From positions 124,001 through 188,000 of the forward strand of contig NZ_JAPDFT010000004.1 of NCBI RefSeq assembly GCF_025949665.1: 64,000 nt of DNA. The letters run 5' to 3'. The notes under the pieces are model-generated. The model was not told where the DNA came from and made no database searches. It saw only the letters and a list, made by a program, of their open reading frames with translations. This DNA is from Chryseobacterium viscerum. GTDB taxonomy: Bacteria > Bacteroidota > Bacteroidia > Flavobacteriales > Weeksellaceae. Shown here in pieces: positions 1 through 8,944 of the stretch. The stretch's first letter is position 1; every line of letters starts with the position of its first letter. The translations under genes were made by a program, and so were the position numbers.

Positions 1-284
1 ACAAAGAAGACGGTAGTGGTGGTATCGGACCAAACCTTACTGATAACTACTGGATCAACCAGCCTGAGAAAACGTTATTCAAAAATGTATTCCATATGGA
101 CTGGAATGGTTCTCCTACTAACCCTGCGATGAGAGCTTTCGGTAAAAACGGAGAAGTTTCAGGTGCAGAGATTGAAAAGATTGCAGCGTATGTATATCAC
201 ATCAATCAGGAACAACCACCAGTGACTCAGGCTCAAGGAGGAGCAGCTCCTCAAGGAACTGAAGCACATTGGGAAAAAGAATAA
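1..284 (+). CDS. ccoP: cbb3-type cytochrome c oxidase subunit III (CcoP), C-terminal end
   Basis: This is the tail of the diheme cytochrome c subunit of the cbb3 terminal oxidase, which feeds electrons to the catalytic subunit CcoN at the cytoplasmic membrane. The frame is open from base 3, so the gene starts outside the window; 93 residues are visible. They include the G-x-G-P-N-L-T-D-x-Y-W stretch that follows the heme-binding CXXCH in the last cytochrome c domain of CcoP. The end is a Gln/Pro/Gly-rich tail. The ccoG and fixH/ccoH genes immediately downstream support the call. The CXXCH itself is not in view. Confidence 0.85.
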   Translation, partial: KEDGSGGIGPNLTDNYWINQPEKTLFKNVFHMDWNGSPTNPAMRAFGKNGEVSGAEIEKIAAYVYHINQEQPPVTQAQGGAAPQGTEAHWEKE

Positions 285-307
285 TTTAAAAAATTAGAAA
301 CATATGA

Positions 308-357
308 AAAAAACATAATTTGTTATTAGATAAAAATAGTAACGAATTATGTTTTTT
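308..357 (+). terminator. hairpin with T-run between ccoP and ccoG
   Basis: An 18-bp stem (one G-T pair) starts with six A and ends with six T around a 14-nt loop. It sits in the 94-bp gap between ccoP and ccoG. It could separate the oxidase structural genes from the assembly genes or lower readthrough into them. Confidence 0.7.
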
Positions 358-378
358 CTTTTTTAAAACCTATTACAT

Positions 379-1833
379 ATGTCAGACATAGAAGAAATAG
401 AAGTACGCGGCGGACAGGGACAGGTTCTGGACCCTGAGACTTACAGAGATTCTATAGGGACAATGGAGCAATCCGGAAAAAGAAGATGGGTATTTCCTAG
501 AAAACCTAAAGGGAAATATACCAACTATAGAAACATTGTAAGCTATTTATTATTAATTATTTATTTTACATTACCGTTTATCAAAATCAATGGTAATCCA
601 TTATTGTTGTTCAATGTTATAGACAGAGAGTTTTTCATCTTTGGACAGCCTTTCTATCCACAGGACTTTTTTATCCTCACTTTAGGTGCTATTGCATCTT
701 TAATCTTCATTATTGTTTTTACGATTGCGTTCGGAAGAATTTTCTGCGGGTGGATTTGCCCTCAGACAATTTTTATGGAATCGATCTTCCGTAAAATAGA
801 ATATCTGATTGAAGGTGACCGAAATAAGCAGATGAAGCTGGACAGACAGGAGTGGAACAGTGAAAAGATCTGGAAAAGAAGTTTAAAATGGTCTGTTTAT
901 ATCATTATTTCATTAATCATCACCCACTTTATGTTCATGTACATTGTAGGATATGAAGAGGTATTTAAGATCATTGGTGAAGGACCATTTGCACATCCTA
1001 CCAATTTTATTGTAATGATTCTTCTCACCGCTGCATTTTATTTTGTATTTGCATGGTTCAGAGAGCAGGTTTGTACATTGGTATGCCCATACGGAAGACT
1101 TCAGGGGGTATTGATTGATAAAGACACCATCAATGTTTTCTATGATTTCAAAAGAGGGGAAAACAGATCAAAATGGAGAAAAGGTGAAGACCGTCAGGCT
1201 GCCGGCAAAGGAGATTGTATAGACTGTCACCAGTGTGTAGTAGTGTGTCCTACGGGAATTGACATCAGAGACGGACAACAGCTGGAATGTATAAACTGTA
1301 CAGCCTGTATTGACGCCTGTGATGAAGTGATGGAAAAAGTAGGGCTTCCAAAAGGACTGATCCGGTATGCTTCTGAAAACGAAATTGAAAAACAAACTCA
1401 ATTTAAGTTTACAGGCAGAATGAAAGGATTTACAGTATTCTTATTCCTTTTGGTAGGATTCTTAGGATATCTTCTGTACAGCCGTGGTGAGATGGAAGCT
1501 AAATTCATCAAGCCGGCAGGGAGTACATTCTTTGTAAGAGATGGTAAAATTACCAATACCTATAATTATACTTTCCTTAATAAAACGAACGACAAAAAAA
1601 TCGTTACCATCAAAGTAATTGATCCGGCACATGGTGAAATTACTTATAGTGCATCAAGCAAAATTCAGGTAGACAGAGATAAAATTTCGAAAGGAACGAT
1701 TAATATCAGCTTCCCGGAAGATGAAATGAAACTCTCTAAACAGAATATCACAATTGGTGTTTATGATATGAAAGGAAAACTGATTGATTCATATCAGACA
1801 TATTTTGAAGGACCATTTAAACTGCAATTTTAA
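379..1833 (+). CDS. ccoG: cytochrome c oxidase accessory protein CcoG (FixG/RdxA family)
   Basis: Membrane ferredoxin-like protein needed to assemble cbb3 oxidase; the family is linked to reduction of copper for the CuB site. The 484 residues show about five membrane segments (near 50-70, 98-125, 165-190, 208-228 and 350-368) and two 4Fe-4S-type cysteine clusters near 279-310 (CxxCxxC followed by CP, then CxxCxxC). Additional cysteine motifs FCGWICP and CTLVCPYGR lie in or near the membrane part. The last 110 residues form the Ig-like FixG C-terminal domain. Its place between ccoP and fixH is the standard arrangement. Confidence 0.93.
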   Translation: MSDIEEIEVRGGQGQVLDPETYRDSIGTMEQSGKRRWVFPRKPKGKYTNYRNIVSYLLLIIYFTLPFIKINGNPLLLFNVIDREFFIFGQPFYPQDFFILTLGAIASLIFIIVFTIAFGRIFCGWICPQTIFMESIFRKIEYLIEGDRNKQMKLDRQEWNSEKIWKRSLKWSVYIIISLIITHFMFMYIVGYEEVFKIIGEGPFAHPTNFIVMILLTAAFYFVFAWFREQVCTLVCPYGRLQGVLIDKDTINVFYDFKRGENRSKWRKGEDRQAAGKGDCIDCHQCVVVCPTGIDIRDGQQLECINCTACIDACDEVMEKVGLPKGLIRYASENEIEKQTQFKFTGRMKGFTVFLFLLVGFLGYLLYSRGEMEAKFIKPAGSTFFVRDGKITNTYNYTFLNKTNDKKIVTIKVIDPAHGEITYSASSKIQVDRDKISKGTINISFPEDEMKLSKQNITIGVYDMKGKLIDSYQTYFEGPFKLQF

Positions 1834-1843
1834 TTAGAAAAAA

Positions 1844-2296
1844 ATGAAGAACTTTAGTTGGGGACACGGTGTTGTAATTGCATTACTTGCATTCATAGTT
1901 TTTATATTATCCATGATGTTTCTTTTCCCAAATGGGCAGAAAAACTCTGAAATGGTAACAGATAATTATTACGAAGAGGAGTTGAAGTACCAGGATGTGA
2001 TTGATGCGAAGAAAAAAGCAGATGAATTACAGGAAAAACCTGTATACAGCCAGGATGCCAAAGGAATTAAAATTACTTTTCCAAAAGAATATAACAACTC
2101 AAATACTACGGTAAAATTTGTTTTAAACAGAACCGACGACCAGAATTTAGATATCAAAAAATCTGTACAGCTTGATGCCAGCCAGTCTTTCACAATACCA
2201 GCACAGGTATTGAAAGTAGGAAACTACACATTAAGATTAAGTTGGACAAAAGATAAAGCAGACTACCGAATGGATTATGATGTGATATGGAAATAG
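1844..2296 (+). CDS. ccoH: FixH family protein (CcoH)
   Basis: Small membrane-anchored protein of the FixH/CcoH family, involved in assembly or stability of the cbb3 oxidase. One N-terminal membrane segment (about residues 7-28) is followed by a soluble domain with an early N-Y-Y sequence and a beta-rich second half. The length (150 aa) is normal for the family. It starts 10 bp after the ccoG stop and its last 10 bp overlap the next gene, so translation is probably coupled. Confidence 0.85.
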   Translation: MKNFSWGHGVVIALLAFIVFILSMMFLFPNGQKNSEMVTDNYYEEELKYQDVIDAKKKADELQEKPVYSQDAKGIKITFPKEYNNSNTTVKFVLNRTDDQNLDIKKSVQLDASQSFTIPAQVLKVGNYTLRLSWTKDKADYRMDYDVIWK

Positions 2297-3012
2297 GACT
2301 TATTGTATCGGCTATTGCTTTAGGCTTTGCTTCCGGTTTTCACTGTATCGGAATGTGCGGTCCTATTGCCCTGTCGATGGGATTAACCAAAAAGCAGGCA
2401 GCTAACTTCTATCTTCAGAACCTTACCTATCAATTCGGAAGAATTTTCACCTACTCCTTATTGGGTGCACTTCTGGGAATTATCGGGCAGGGATTTGAAA
2501 TGGCAGGTTTTCAGAAATATCTTACCATTACTGCCGGAGTTCTTCTGATCATTATGGCTGTATTTTCATTTGGCGGAAAAGATTTTGCTTCAAAAATTCC
2601 TTTTCTCTCTAAATTTCTGTACAGCGTAAAAATGAATCTGGGAAAATTACTTCAGAAAGCGGATTACCGTTCAAGATTTACAACAGGTCTGTTAAATGGC
2701 TTTTTACCGTGTGGAATGGTTTATATGGCGCTTACTGCCAGCCTTGCAGGAGGAGGAATATGGCAGGGAGCTTTATATATGGCTTTATTTGGCCTTGGAA
2801 CCCTTCCGTTTATGTTTGCTATCGTTTTAGCCGGAAATCTCATGAATCAGGCCTTCAGGGTAAAAGTTTTAAAAGCAGTTCCGGTGATCATGATCATTTT
2901 GGGAGGATTATTCATTCTAAGAGGTCTTGAGCTGGGAATTCCCTATGTTTCTCCGAAAGCTGAAGCTATGACCATCATTAAAGATCCAAACGGGGCTGTT
3001 AACTGCCATTAA
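2287..3012 (+). CDS. TauE/SafE-like (DsbD/UreH-type) six-helix membrane protein of the cco locus
   Basis: Integral membrane protein with about six helices. The first helix carries the GFHCIGMCGP signature shared by the COG2836 'sulfite exporter TauE/SafE' and heavy-metal-related UreH-like proteins, and a second conserved FLPCGM motif lies near residue 140. Members are often encoded with cbb3 assembly genes and are thought to act in copper or thiol handling for oxidase maturation; that role here is inferred from context. The start overlaps the fixH end by 10 bp. The protein is 241 aa with a short His-ending tail. Confidence 0.8.
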   Translation: MEIGLIVSAIALGFASGFHCIGMCGPIALSMGLTKKQAANFYLQNLTYQFGRIFTYSLLGALLGIIGQGFEMAGFQKYLTITAGVLLIIMAVFSFGGKDFASKIPFLSKFLYSVKMNLGKLLQKADYRSRFTTGLLNGFLPCGMVYMALTASLAGGGIWQGALYMALFGLGTLPFMFAIVLAGNLMNQAFRVKVLKAVPVIMIILGGLFILRGLELGIPYVSPKAEAMTIIKDPNGAVNCH

Positions 3013-3030
3013 TTTGTATTTAAATACACC

Positions 3031-3768
3031 ATGAAGAAAACCATTGCCTTATTTCTGATAAGCTTTTTTATGCTGCAATCCTGCAGTGTGAATTCTGAAA
3101 TTGTCTATCACAAGGACGCCGCTTCTACTTCCGTAATGGATATTGATACAAGAGAGTTTATGGCAGAGATGATGGCTATGACACCAGATTCATTAAAGCA
3201 AAAGGAATTTGGAGAAATGGACAGACTTCCAACTACCTGGATAAGTATGTATGATGTTGCCAGAAAAGAAGGAAAATTAAAAACAGAAAATCCCGATTCC
3301 ATCAAAATCATGAAAAAAATCTTCATGAAGTCTACGAAAGAAAATAACACACTTGCAGGATTTTCTTTTAAGATGGATCATTTTTCACCGGAAGATTATC
3401 TGATTCTGAAAAGTTTTACAAAAACTGAAAAAATCCCGCTGGATCAGAATATTTATAATAATTGGGACGGAAAAACCCTGACGATTGATACCGAAAACTT
3501 TAATCTTAAAAGTATTGAAGAGGCTATTCGCTCCAAAAGCTCAAAGGAAGAAGCTGAGAAAATGGCCGGAATGATGATTATGTTTTTCAAAAAGATCGGC
3601 ACTACTTTAAAGTTTGAGAGTCCCATAAAATCAATTACAGGCAAACATGACTGGATAAAGCAGATTGATGATCATTCCATAAGAATAGAATATGATCTGA
3701 AAGCCATTTATGATAAAGATTCAAAATTCAAAAAAGAAGATAAAAAGATTATCATTGTTACAGAATAA
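3031..3768 (+). CDS. hypothetical lipoprotein
   Basis: A 245-aa protein with a signal peptide ending in a lipobox (LQSC, Cys at about residue 18), so a predicted lipoprotein. The mature part is Lys/Glu/Met-rich with no transmembrane segment and no motif I recognise. It starts 18 bp after the membrane protein gene and is followed at once by a strong terminator, so it probably forms the last gene of the cco accessory operon. No function can be assigned. Confidence 0.75.
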   Translation: MKKTIALFLISFFMLQSCSVNSEIVYHKDAASTSVMDIDTREFMAEMMAMTPDSLKQKEFGEMDRLPTTWISMYDVARKEGKLKTENPDSIKIMKKIFMKSTKENNTLAGFSFKMDHFSPEDYLILKSFTKTEKIPLDQNIYNNWDGKTLTIDTENFNLKSIEEAIRSKSSKEEAEKMAGMMIMFFKKIGTTLKFESPIKSITGKHDWIKQIDDHSIRIEYDLKAIYDKDSKFKKEDKKIIIVTE

Positions 3769-3771
3769 AAC

Positions 3772-3799
3772 AAAACCCACCGGAATCCGGTGGGTTTTT
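3772..3799. terminator. bidirectional terminator
   Basis: Near-perfect inverted repeat (AAAACCCACCGGA / TCCGGTGGGTTTT) with A-run before and T-run after. It lies between the convergent lipoprotein gene and serS and can stop transcription from both sides. Confidence 0.9.
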
Positions 3800-3828
3800 A
3801 TTTGTATGCTAAACAAACTGATCGCTGT

Positions 3829-5097
3829 TTAGTTAATTACATCAAATCTAGCATATTCTGCAATCTTCTTAGGCAGCTTGATACCTTCCGCTGTCTGGTT
3901 GTTTTCAAGCAATGCAGCCATAATTCTTGGTAACGCCATTGCTGACCCGTTTAAGGTGTGAACCAGCTGAGATTTACCATCTCCTTTGTAACGGCATTTC
4001 AATCTGTTTGCCTGGAATGTTTCAAAGTTAGAAACAGAACTTACTTCCAGCCACATTTCCTGAGCAGCACTCCATACTTCAAAATCGTATGTCATCGCAG
4101 AAGCAAAACCAGTATCACCACCACAAAGTCTTAGTACTCTGAATGGAAGCTCAAGATCTGTAAGAATTTCTTTGATGTGCTCTACCATCTCTTCCAAAAC
4201 AGCATAAGAGTTTTCAGGCTTTTCAATTCTTACGATTTCAACTTTTTCAAACTGATGAAGACGGTTTAACCCTCTTACGTGAGCTCCATAGCTTCCTGCT
4301 TCTCTTCTGTAACACTGAGAGAATGCTGTATTTTTAATCGGAAGATCTTTTTCATCCAGCAATACATCACGGTAAAGATTCGTTACGGGAACTTCAGCCG
4401 TAGGAATAAGATATAATTTATCTTCGTTGATATAATACATCTGTCCTTCCTTATCAGGCAGCTGCCCGGTTCCAAAACCTGACGCTTCATTTACAACGTG
4501 AGGAGGATTCACTTCTGTATATCCTTTTTCTACATTTTTATCTAAGAAATACTGAACCAAAGCTCTTTGCAATCTTGCCCCTTTCCCTAAATAAACAGGA
4601 AAACCTGCTCCTGCAATTTTCACCCCTAATTCAAAATCAATAAGATTATATTTTTTGGCCAGTTCCCAGTGAGGAATAGCGCCTTCACCAAGCCCTTCTA
4701 CCGGATGAGACTGGAAAATCATTTCATTATCATCAGCAGATGCTCCGCTTTTTACCAATTCGTTTGGAATGTTCGGAAGCTGGTACAGAATATTCAGTAA
4801 GTCGTTTTCTTTAACTTCTAACTGGGATTTCAATTCTGAGCTCGACTCTTTGTATTGTGCTGTTTTAGATTTTGCTGATTCCGCTTCTTCTTTTTTCCCT
4901 TCTTTCATCAAAAGCCCAATTTCTTTCGAAATTTTGTTGATTTCGGAAAGCTGGGAATCTAGTTCAAACTGGATTCTTTTTCTTTCGTCGTCGGCAGCGA
5001 TAGCCTCGTCTACCAACTCAAGATTTTTGAATTGTCTCTTCTTAAGACCTTCTAAAACGCGTTCTTTATTGTCGCGCAAAAAATTGACTTGTAACAT
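3829..5097 (-). CDS. serS: seryl-tRNA synthetase
   Basis: Class II aminoacyl-tRNA synthetase that charges tRNA-Ser (and tRNA-Sec where present) with serine in the cytoplasm. The 422-aa length is typical. The first about 110 residues form the charged coiled-coil arm that contacts the long variable arm of tRNA-Ser. The catalytic core shows the class II motif 2 region (YRREAG...HQFEKVE) and motif 3 (LNGSAMALPR). It is transcribed alone, with a -7 promoter element 55 bp upstream and a shared terminator downstream. Confidence 0.97.
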   Translation of the reverse strand: MLQVNFLRDNKERVLEGLKKRQFKNLELVDEAIAADDERKRIQFELDSQLSEINKISKEIGLLMKEGKKEEAESAKSKTAQYKESSSELKSQLEVKENDLLNILYQLPNIPNELVKSGASADDNEMIFQSHPVEGLGEGAIPHWELAKKYNLIDFELGVKIAGAGFPVYLGKGARLQRALVQYFLDKNVEKGYTEVNPPHVVNEASGFGTGQLPDKEGQMYYINEDKLYLIPTAEVPVTNLYRDVLLDEKDLPIKNTAFSQCYRREAGSYGAHVRGLNRLHQFEKVEIVRIEKPENSYAVLEEMVEHIKEILTDLELPFRVLRLCGGDTGFASAMTYDFEVWSAAQEMWLEVSSVSNFETFQANRLKCRYKGDGKSQLVHTLNGSAMALPRIMAALLENNQTAEGIKLPKKIAEYARFDVIN

Positions 5098-5124
5098 TTT
5101 ATTTAGATGTTAAATATTAGATGT

Positions 5125-5143
5125 TTAGCTTATAATAAGCTAA
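5125..5143 (-). promoter_or_regulatory. perfect inverted repeat in the serS leader
   Basis: TTAGCTTAT and ATAAGCTAA are 9-base arms around one central base. The element lies between the predicted -7 box and the serS start, so it would be in the 5' leader. It could be an operator or a leader hairpin. Confidence 0.4.
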
Positions 5144-5151
5144 CAATTGTA

Positions 5152-5159
5152 CAAATTTA
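5152..5159 (-). promoter_or_regulatory. promoter -7 element for serS
   Basis: On the minus strand the sequence reads TAAATTTG, an exact match to the Bacteroidota -7 consensus TAnnTTTG. It is 55 bp before the serS start. No clear -33 TTG is visible at the expected distance. Confidence 0.5.
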
Positions 5160-5163
5160 AAAA

Positions 5164-5682
5164 TTATTTTGTGATCGTAACTGTATTTATCGAAGTTGGT
5201 GCATCAGCATCTTTTGAAAATACCGGAACCCTGTTATACAAAACTTTTGAAACCTGGAATACAGTTGGTGTATTACGATACTGAATTTCCAAAGTATCAA
5301 TCACATTATCAGCCACATTAGTACTTTTTGTATAGGTAATCTGCATTTTGGAAAAGTAAGAATTTCCTGTCCCCGGATTATCAGGACTGATAGAATCCAG
5401 CCTTCTTCTTTTTGCTCCTGCCAGATACTCCATATAAAATAATGAATCCGTTGTCATTCTTAATGAAACACTTACCGGAGCAATATCCTTAGTTCCAAAA
5501 ATATCATTTACCGAAAATCCTGTATAAGACCCGGCTTTTTTACTGTTCAGAAGATCCTGTCCAGCGCTGTTTTTCACATAGATATTCATTAACTGATCTA
5601 TTCTCTGCAAAGAATCATCATCACTTTTACAACTTACCAATGCAAAAACCGCAACAAGTATGCCCCAAAAATATTTCATCAT
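5164..5682 (-). CDS. hypothetical lipoprotein
   Basis: A 172-aa protein with a short signal peptide and lipobox (LVSC, Cys near residue 19) followed by a Lys-Ser-Asp spacer, so a predicted lipoprotein. The rest looks beta-rich and has no motif I recognise. It lies 38 bp downstream of the asparagine synthase gene on the same strand and may be its last co-transcribed gene. Two adjacent Met codons are possible starts; the first is used. Confidence 0.7.
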   Translation of the reverse strand: MMKYFWGILVAVFALVSCKSDDDSLQRIDQLMNIYVKNSAGQDLLNSKKAGSYTGFSVNDIFGTKDIAPVSVSLRMTTDSLFYMEYLAGAKRRRLDSISPDNPGTGNSYFSKMQITYTKSTNVADNVIDTLEIQYRNTPTVFQVSKVLYNRVPVFSKDADAPTSINTVTITK

Positions 5683-5720
5683 AAATACAAAGGTAAAATA
5701 TTAATCTTTAGACTGCTTCT

Positions 5721-7619
5721 TTATTTTTCAAAATATTTCTGATACCACAGTTCAAAAGTAACCAGCTGCCATATTTTCACCCAGTCGTATTCATGTTCCT
5801 GATGATTCCACCACTCGTCAATCACTACACTATTGAAGAAGTTTCTCTTTTTTAAACTTTCAAGGTTTTCAACAATAAAATCCCTTACTCGCTTTTCGTT
5901 TTTAATGAAATAATGAACCGGAAAAGAAAACCCTTTTTTAGGCATATTCAAAACAGATTCAGGGAGATATTTTTCAGCTGTTTTACGAAGTAATGGTTTA
6001 TTCTGAGTTCCATTAAATCTAATCTTTTCAGGTAATGAAGCCACATAATTAATCAGGCTGTTGCTCAGGTAAGGATAACGAAATTCCACACTGTATTTCA
6101 TTGCACTCAGATCATCCCGGAATACATGATGGGAAGACAGCGAATATTTCATATCATATTCAAAATACCCGGAATAGTTTTTTGATTCCGAAATATGGTA
6201 CTTTGAAAAATTTGAATCAATCTTACTGTAAATATCTGACGCTATAAGACTTTTAGCTTCCAAAGGTCTCATACTGATCTGGCTCTGTCTGAAAAAATCA
6301 AACATATCATCCTGAGAGAAATAATTTTTTACCCGCTGAGAAAATTTATCTTTTGTAAAAATAAAAGGGCTTACAAAATTGAAATTCCGCATCAACAGCC
6401 ATCTATTCAGTTTCAGCGTATGGGAATAGCCGGCAAAAAGTTCATCGGCACCATTTCCGCTTAATACTACTTTAAAATCTCTGTCATGTGCATATTTTGC
6501 GGCATTGATCAAAACTTCAAAGCCGCTGTAAGGTTCTTCAAAATGCTGAATATTTTCCTTAAGCTGCTCCAACGCTTCATGATCACTCACCTCTTTTATA
6601 TCATGCGAAACGCCAAAATGCCTGGCAGCCAGAGATGCATTTTTCACTTCTTCCTCAGAAAACGGGTAAGAAATGGTGTATGTGTTGATATCAGAGTTAA
6701 AAGATTTTGATTTTGAAGCAATTAAGGTAGAATCTATCCCTCCGCTCATCATTACTGCCACAGGAACATCTGCATATAATTGCTCTGATATACTTTCAGA
6801 AAGCAGTTCATCTATTTTCCTTACAGCTTCTTCTTCCGAAACATTTTTCACAGATGATGAAGGCAGTACCCAGAATTTTTCTTTGGTAATTTTATGATCT
6901 GCTAAATCAATAGTCATAAAAGAAGCAGGTTCCAGAGAAAAAATATCCTGAAAACAAGTTTGCGGAGCCAATGTTGTTTGAAAAAGAAAATTGGTATACA
7001 CTCCATTCCAGTTGATTTCAGGCTTTACAAATTCATTTTTCAACAATGCTTTTATTTCTGAAGCCCAAACCAATCCTTCTTCACTTTGATGATAAAAGAG
7101 AGGTTTCATCCCTATTCTATCTCTTGCCAGTATAAGCTGTTGGCTGACAAGATTAACAATACAGATCGCAAACATCCCATCCAGCATTACAAAAACTGAA
7201 TTTCCCCATTCCTGATAAGCTTTGAGAATAACTTCAGTATCGGAATTACTTCGGAAAACATGTCCTAAAATCTCAAGTTCTTTCCTTATTTTTTTAAAAT
7301 TATAAATCTCTCCGTTAAAAGTGATAATAATCTGCTCATTCTCTGAGAGCATGGGCTGATGGCCTTTTTCAGACAGGTCAACAATAGATAATCTGCGGAA
7401 GCCCAGGGCAATCTCAGAACTCCTTTCCTGTAAAACCGGAAACTGTTCTTTAATTTTTGTGGTAGAATCATTTCCTGAAAAAGAAATCCCCTGACCATGA
7501 TTATACAGCCAGAATCCTTCATCATCCGGTCCGCGATGTTTGATCGCCTGATTCATTTCCAGAATATTTGTTGAGGAAATACTTTTATGAAATGAATAAT
7601 AACCACTGATTCCGCACAT
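5721..7619 (-). CDS. asnB: asparagine synthase (glutamine-hydrolysing), AsnB family
   Basis: Two-domain amidotransferase: an N-terminal class II glutaminase (Cys2 directly after Met, MCGI start) supplies ammonia, and a C-terminal synthetase domain activates a carboxylate with ATP (PPi-loop SGGIDST near residue 292). The length of 632 aa fits the long AsnB type found in polysaccharide clusters. It is downstream of a flippase and a glycosyltransferase on the same strand, so it may amidate a sugar acid or amino-acid group of a surface glycan rather than make free asparagine. That role is inferred from context. Confidence 0.88.
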   Translation of the reverse strand: MCGISGYYSFHKSISSTNILEMNQAIKHRGPDDEGFWLYNHGQGISFSGNDSTTKIKEQFPVLQERSSEIALGFRRLSIVDLSEKGHQPMLSENEQIIITFNGEIYNFKKIRKELEILGHVFRSNSDTEVILKAYQEWGNSVFVMLDGMFAICIVNLVSQQLILARDRIGMKPLFYHQSEEGLVWASEIKALLKNEFVKPEINWNGVYTNFLFQTTLAPQTCFQDIFSLEPASFMTIDLADHKITKEKFWVLPSSSVKNVSEEEAVRKIDELLSESISEQLYADVPVAVMMSGGIDSTLIASKSKSFNSDINTYTISYPFSEEEVKNASLAARHFGVSHDIKEVSDHEALEQLKENIQHFEEPYSGFEVLINAAKYAHDRDFKVVLSGNGADELFAGYSHTLKLNRWLLMRNFNFVSPFIFTKDKFSQRVKNYFSQDDMFDFFRQSQISMRPLEAKSLIASDIYSKIDSNFSKYHISESKNYSGYFEYDMKYSLSSHHVFRDDLSAMKYSVEFRYPYLSNSLINYVASLPEKIRFNGTQNKPLLRKTAEKYLPESVLNMPKKGFSFPVHYFIKNEKRVRDFIVENLESLKKRNFFNSVVIDEWWNHQEHEYDWVKIWQLVTFELWYQKYFEK

Positions 7620-7685
7620 AGTATGACTTAATAGATTTGTAAAAATAGGAAAATGACTTTGTTTTCTGTACCTGAACAGAATAAA

Positions 7686-8939
7686 TTATTTCTTCAAAAA
7701 CTTTTCTTTTAAAAGCTGAATTTCCTCTTTTGATACTGTATAATCTTTCAAACTGAACGGAGTAGAACTATAAAATTTCCGGAACAGCAAGAACGCTGAA
7801 ACCAAATAAGATGATGTGGTAGCAAGGCAGGCTCCCAAAATTCCCCATCTGGGTATTGCAATGAAAGAAAATACCACCGTAACAACAAGTCCAATTATTG
7901 ATTTTACATTGAGAATCCTGAGCTCTCTCATTCCTGAGAAGTAATGTCCTACCATATCACTTACAGCAATAGCAAAAATTCCCGGGGATAAGAGGAGCAT
8001 GATTTCTTTTGTATTCCTGAATTCTTTTCCGAAAATCAGTTCATAAACCTGAGACGGGATAATGATTATTCCCAGTATAAAACCTATCATCAGAATAAAG
8101 GTCAGCTTTAAAGATTCTTTGGTTTTTTCTACAGACTCTTCCCTGCTTTTACTATTCACCACATCTGAATATAAAACTACAGCAATACTTCTGGTAATTG
8201 TCCATATAGCTTCAGAAAAAGTTACTCCTATCGAAAAGATCCCTACACTGGAGATCCCTTCAAAATATTCCAGGAAATAAAAGGAAAGTCTATAGTTCAG
8301 AAACTGAACAAAAGCACTTAACTGGGTTTTCCAGCCATATTCAAACATATTTCTGGCAACCTCTTTACTGAATGATATTTCAGAAATATTGCATTTTTTG
8401 ATGATCTGAAAAAAGCTGGTAAGAAAGAGAAGCCCCAGGCATCCAATCTGTGCAAGAAAGTATACTGAAACATCTTTTTTACCAAACAGATATACCAATA
8501 TTCCGATAAAGATAATATGTACCAGCTGTTGTAAGACAGTATACACATTAAACTTCCTAATATCCTGTGTTCCAATAAACAAACTGATATTGGTAGATAG
8601 AAGTGAAGAAAAAACGGAAATTCCGATAAGATAAAATAGATATTCGCCCTGAATAGAGGCTAGACCAAATAAAAACGGGATTAAAAGTCCTGTGAAAAGT
8701 GACCACAAATAGGCATACAATAAAACTTTTTCTATTTTAAACCTTGAAGCGAAATAAGAAGCACTGCTTCCGGAAAAGATACTGCTGAAAAAACTTACTG
8801 CTGCAGCATTGGCAACCACAATTGAAATGGTTCCTTTACCTTCACTTCCCCACATATTCGTAGAATAGATCACAAGCCCGAAACTTAGGATCAGAATAAG
8901 AAAACGTGAGACAAATGTTTTAATAATAGTAAGCTGCAT
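7686..8939 (-). CDS. polysaccharide flippase (Wzx/MATE-like, MOP superfamily)
   Basis: A 417-aa integral membrane protein with roughly 12 hydrophobic segments and short loops, typical of O-antigen/teichoic-acid lipid-linked sugar flippases. An Arg/Lys-rich tail follows the last helix. It begins 5 bp downstream of the glycosyltransferase stop, so the two are surely co-transcribed, and asparagine synthase follows 66 bp further on. Predicted role: moving an undecaprenyl-linked glycan across the inner membrane. The substrate is unknown. Confidence 0.8.
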   Translation of the reverse strand: MQLTIIKTFVSRFLILILSFGLVIYSTNMWGSEGKGTISIVVANAAAVSFFSSIFSGSSASYFASRFKIEKVLLYAYLWSLFTGLLIPFLFGLASIQGEYLFYLIGISVFSSLLSTNISLFIGTQDIRKFNVYTVLQQLVHIIFIGILVYLFGKKDVSVYFLAQIGCLGLLFLTSFFQIIKKCNISEISFSKEVARNMFEYGWKTQLSAFVQFLNYRLSFYFLEYFEGISSVGIFSIGVTFSEAIWTITRSIAVVLYSDVVNSKSREESVEKTKESLKLTFILMIGFILGIIIIPSQVYELIFGKEFRNTKEIMLLLSPGIFAIAVSDMVGHYFSGMRELRILNVKSIIGLVVTVVFSFIAIPRWGILGACLATTSSYLVSAFLLFRKFYSSTPFSLKDYTVSKEEIQLLKEKFLKK

Positions 8940-8944
8940 AGCGG

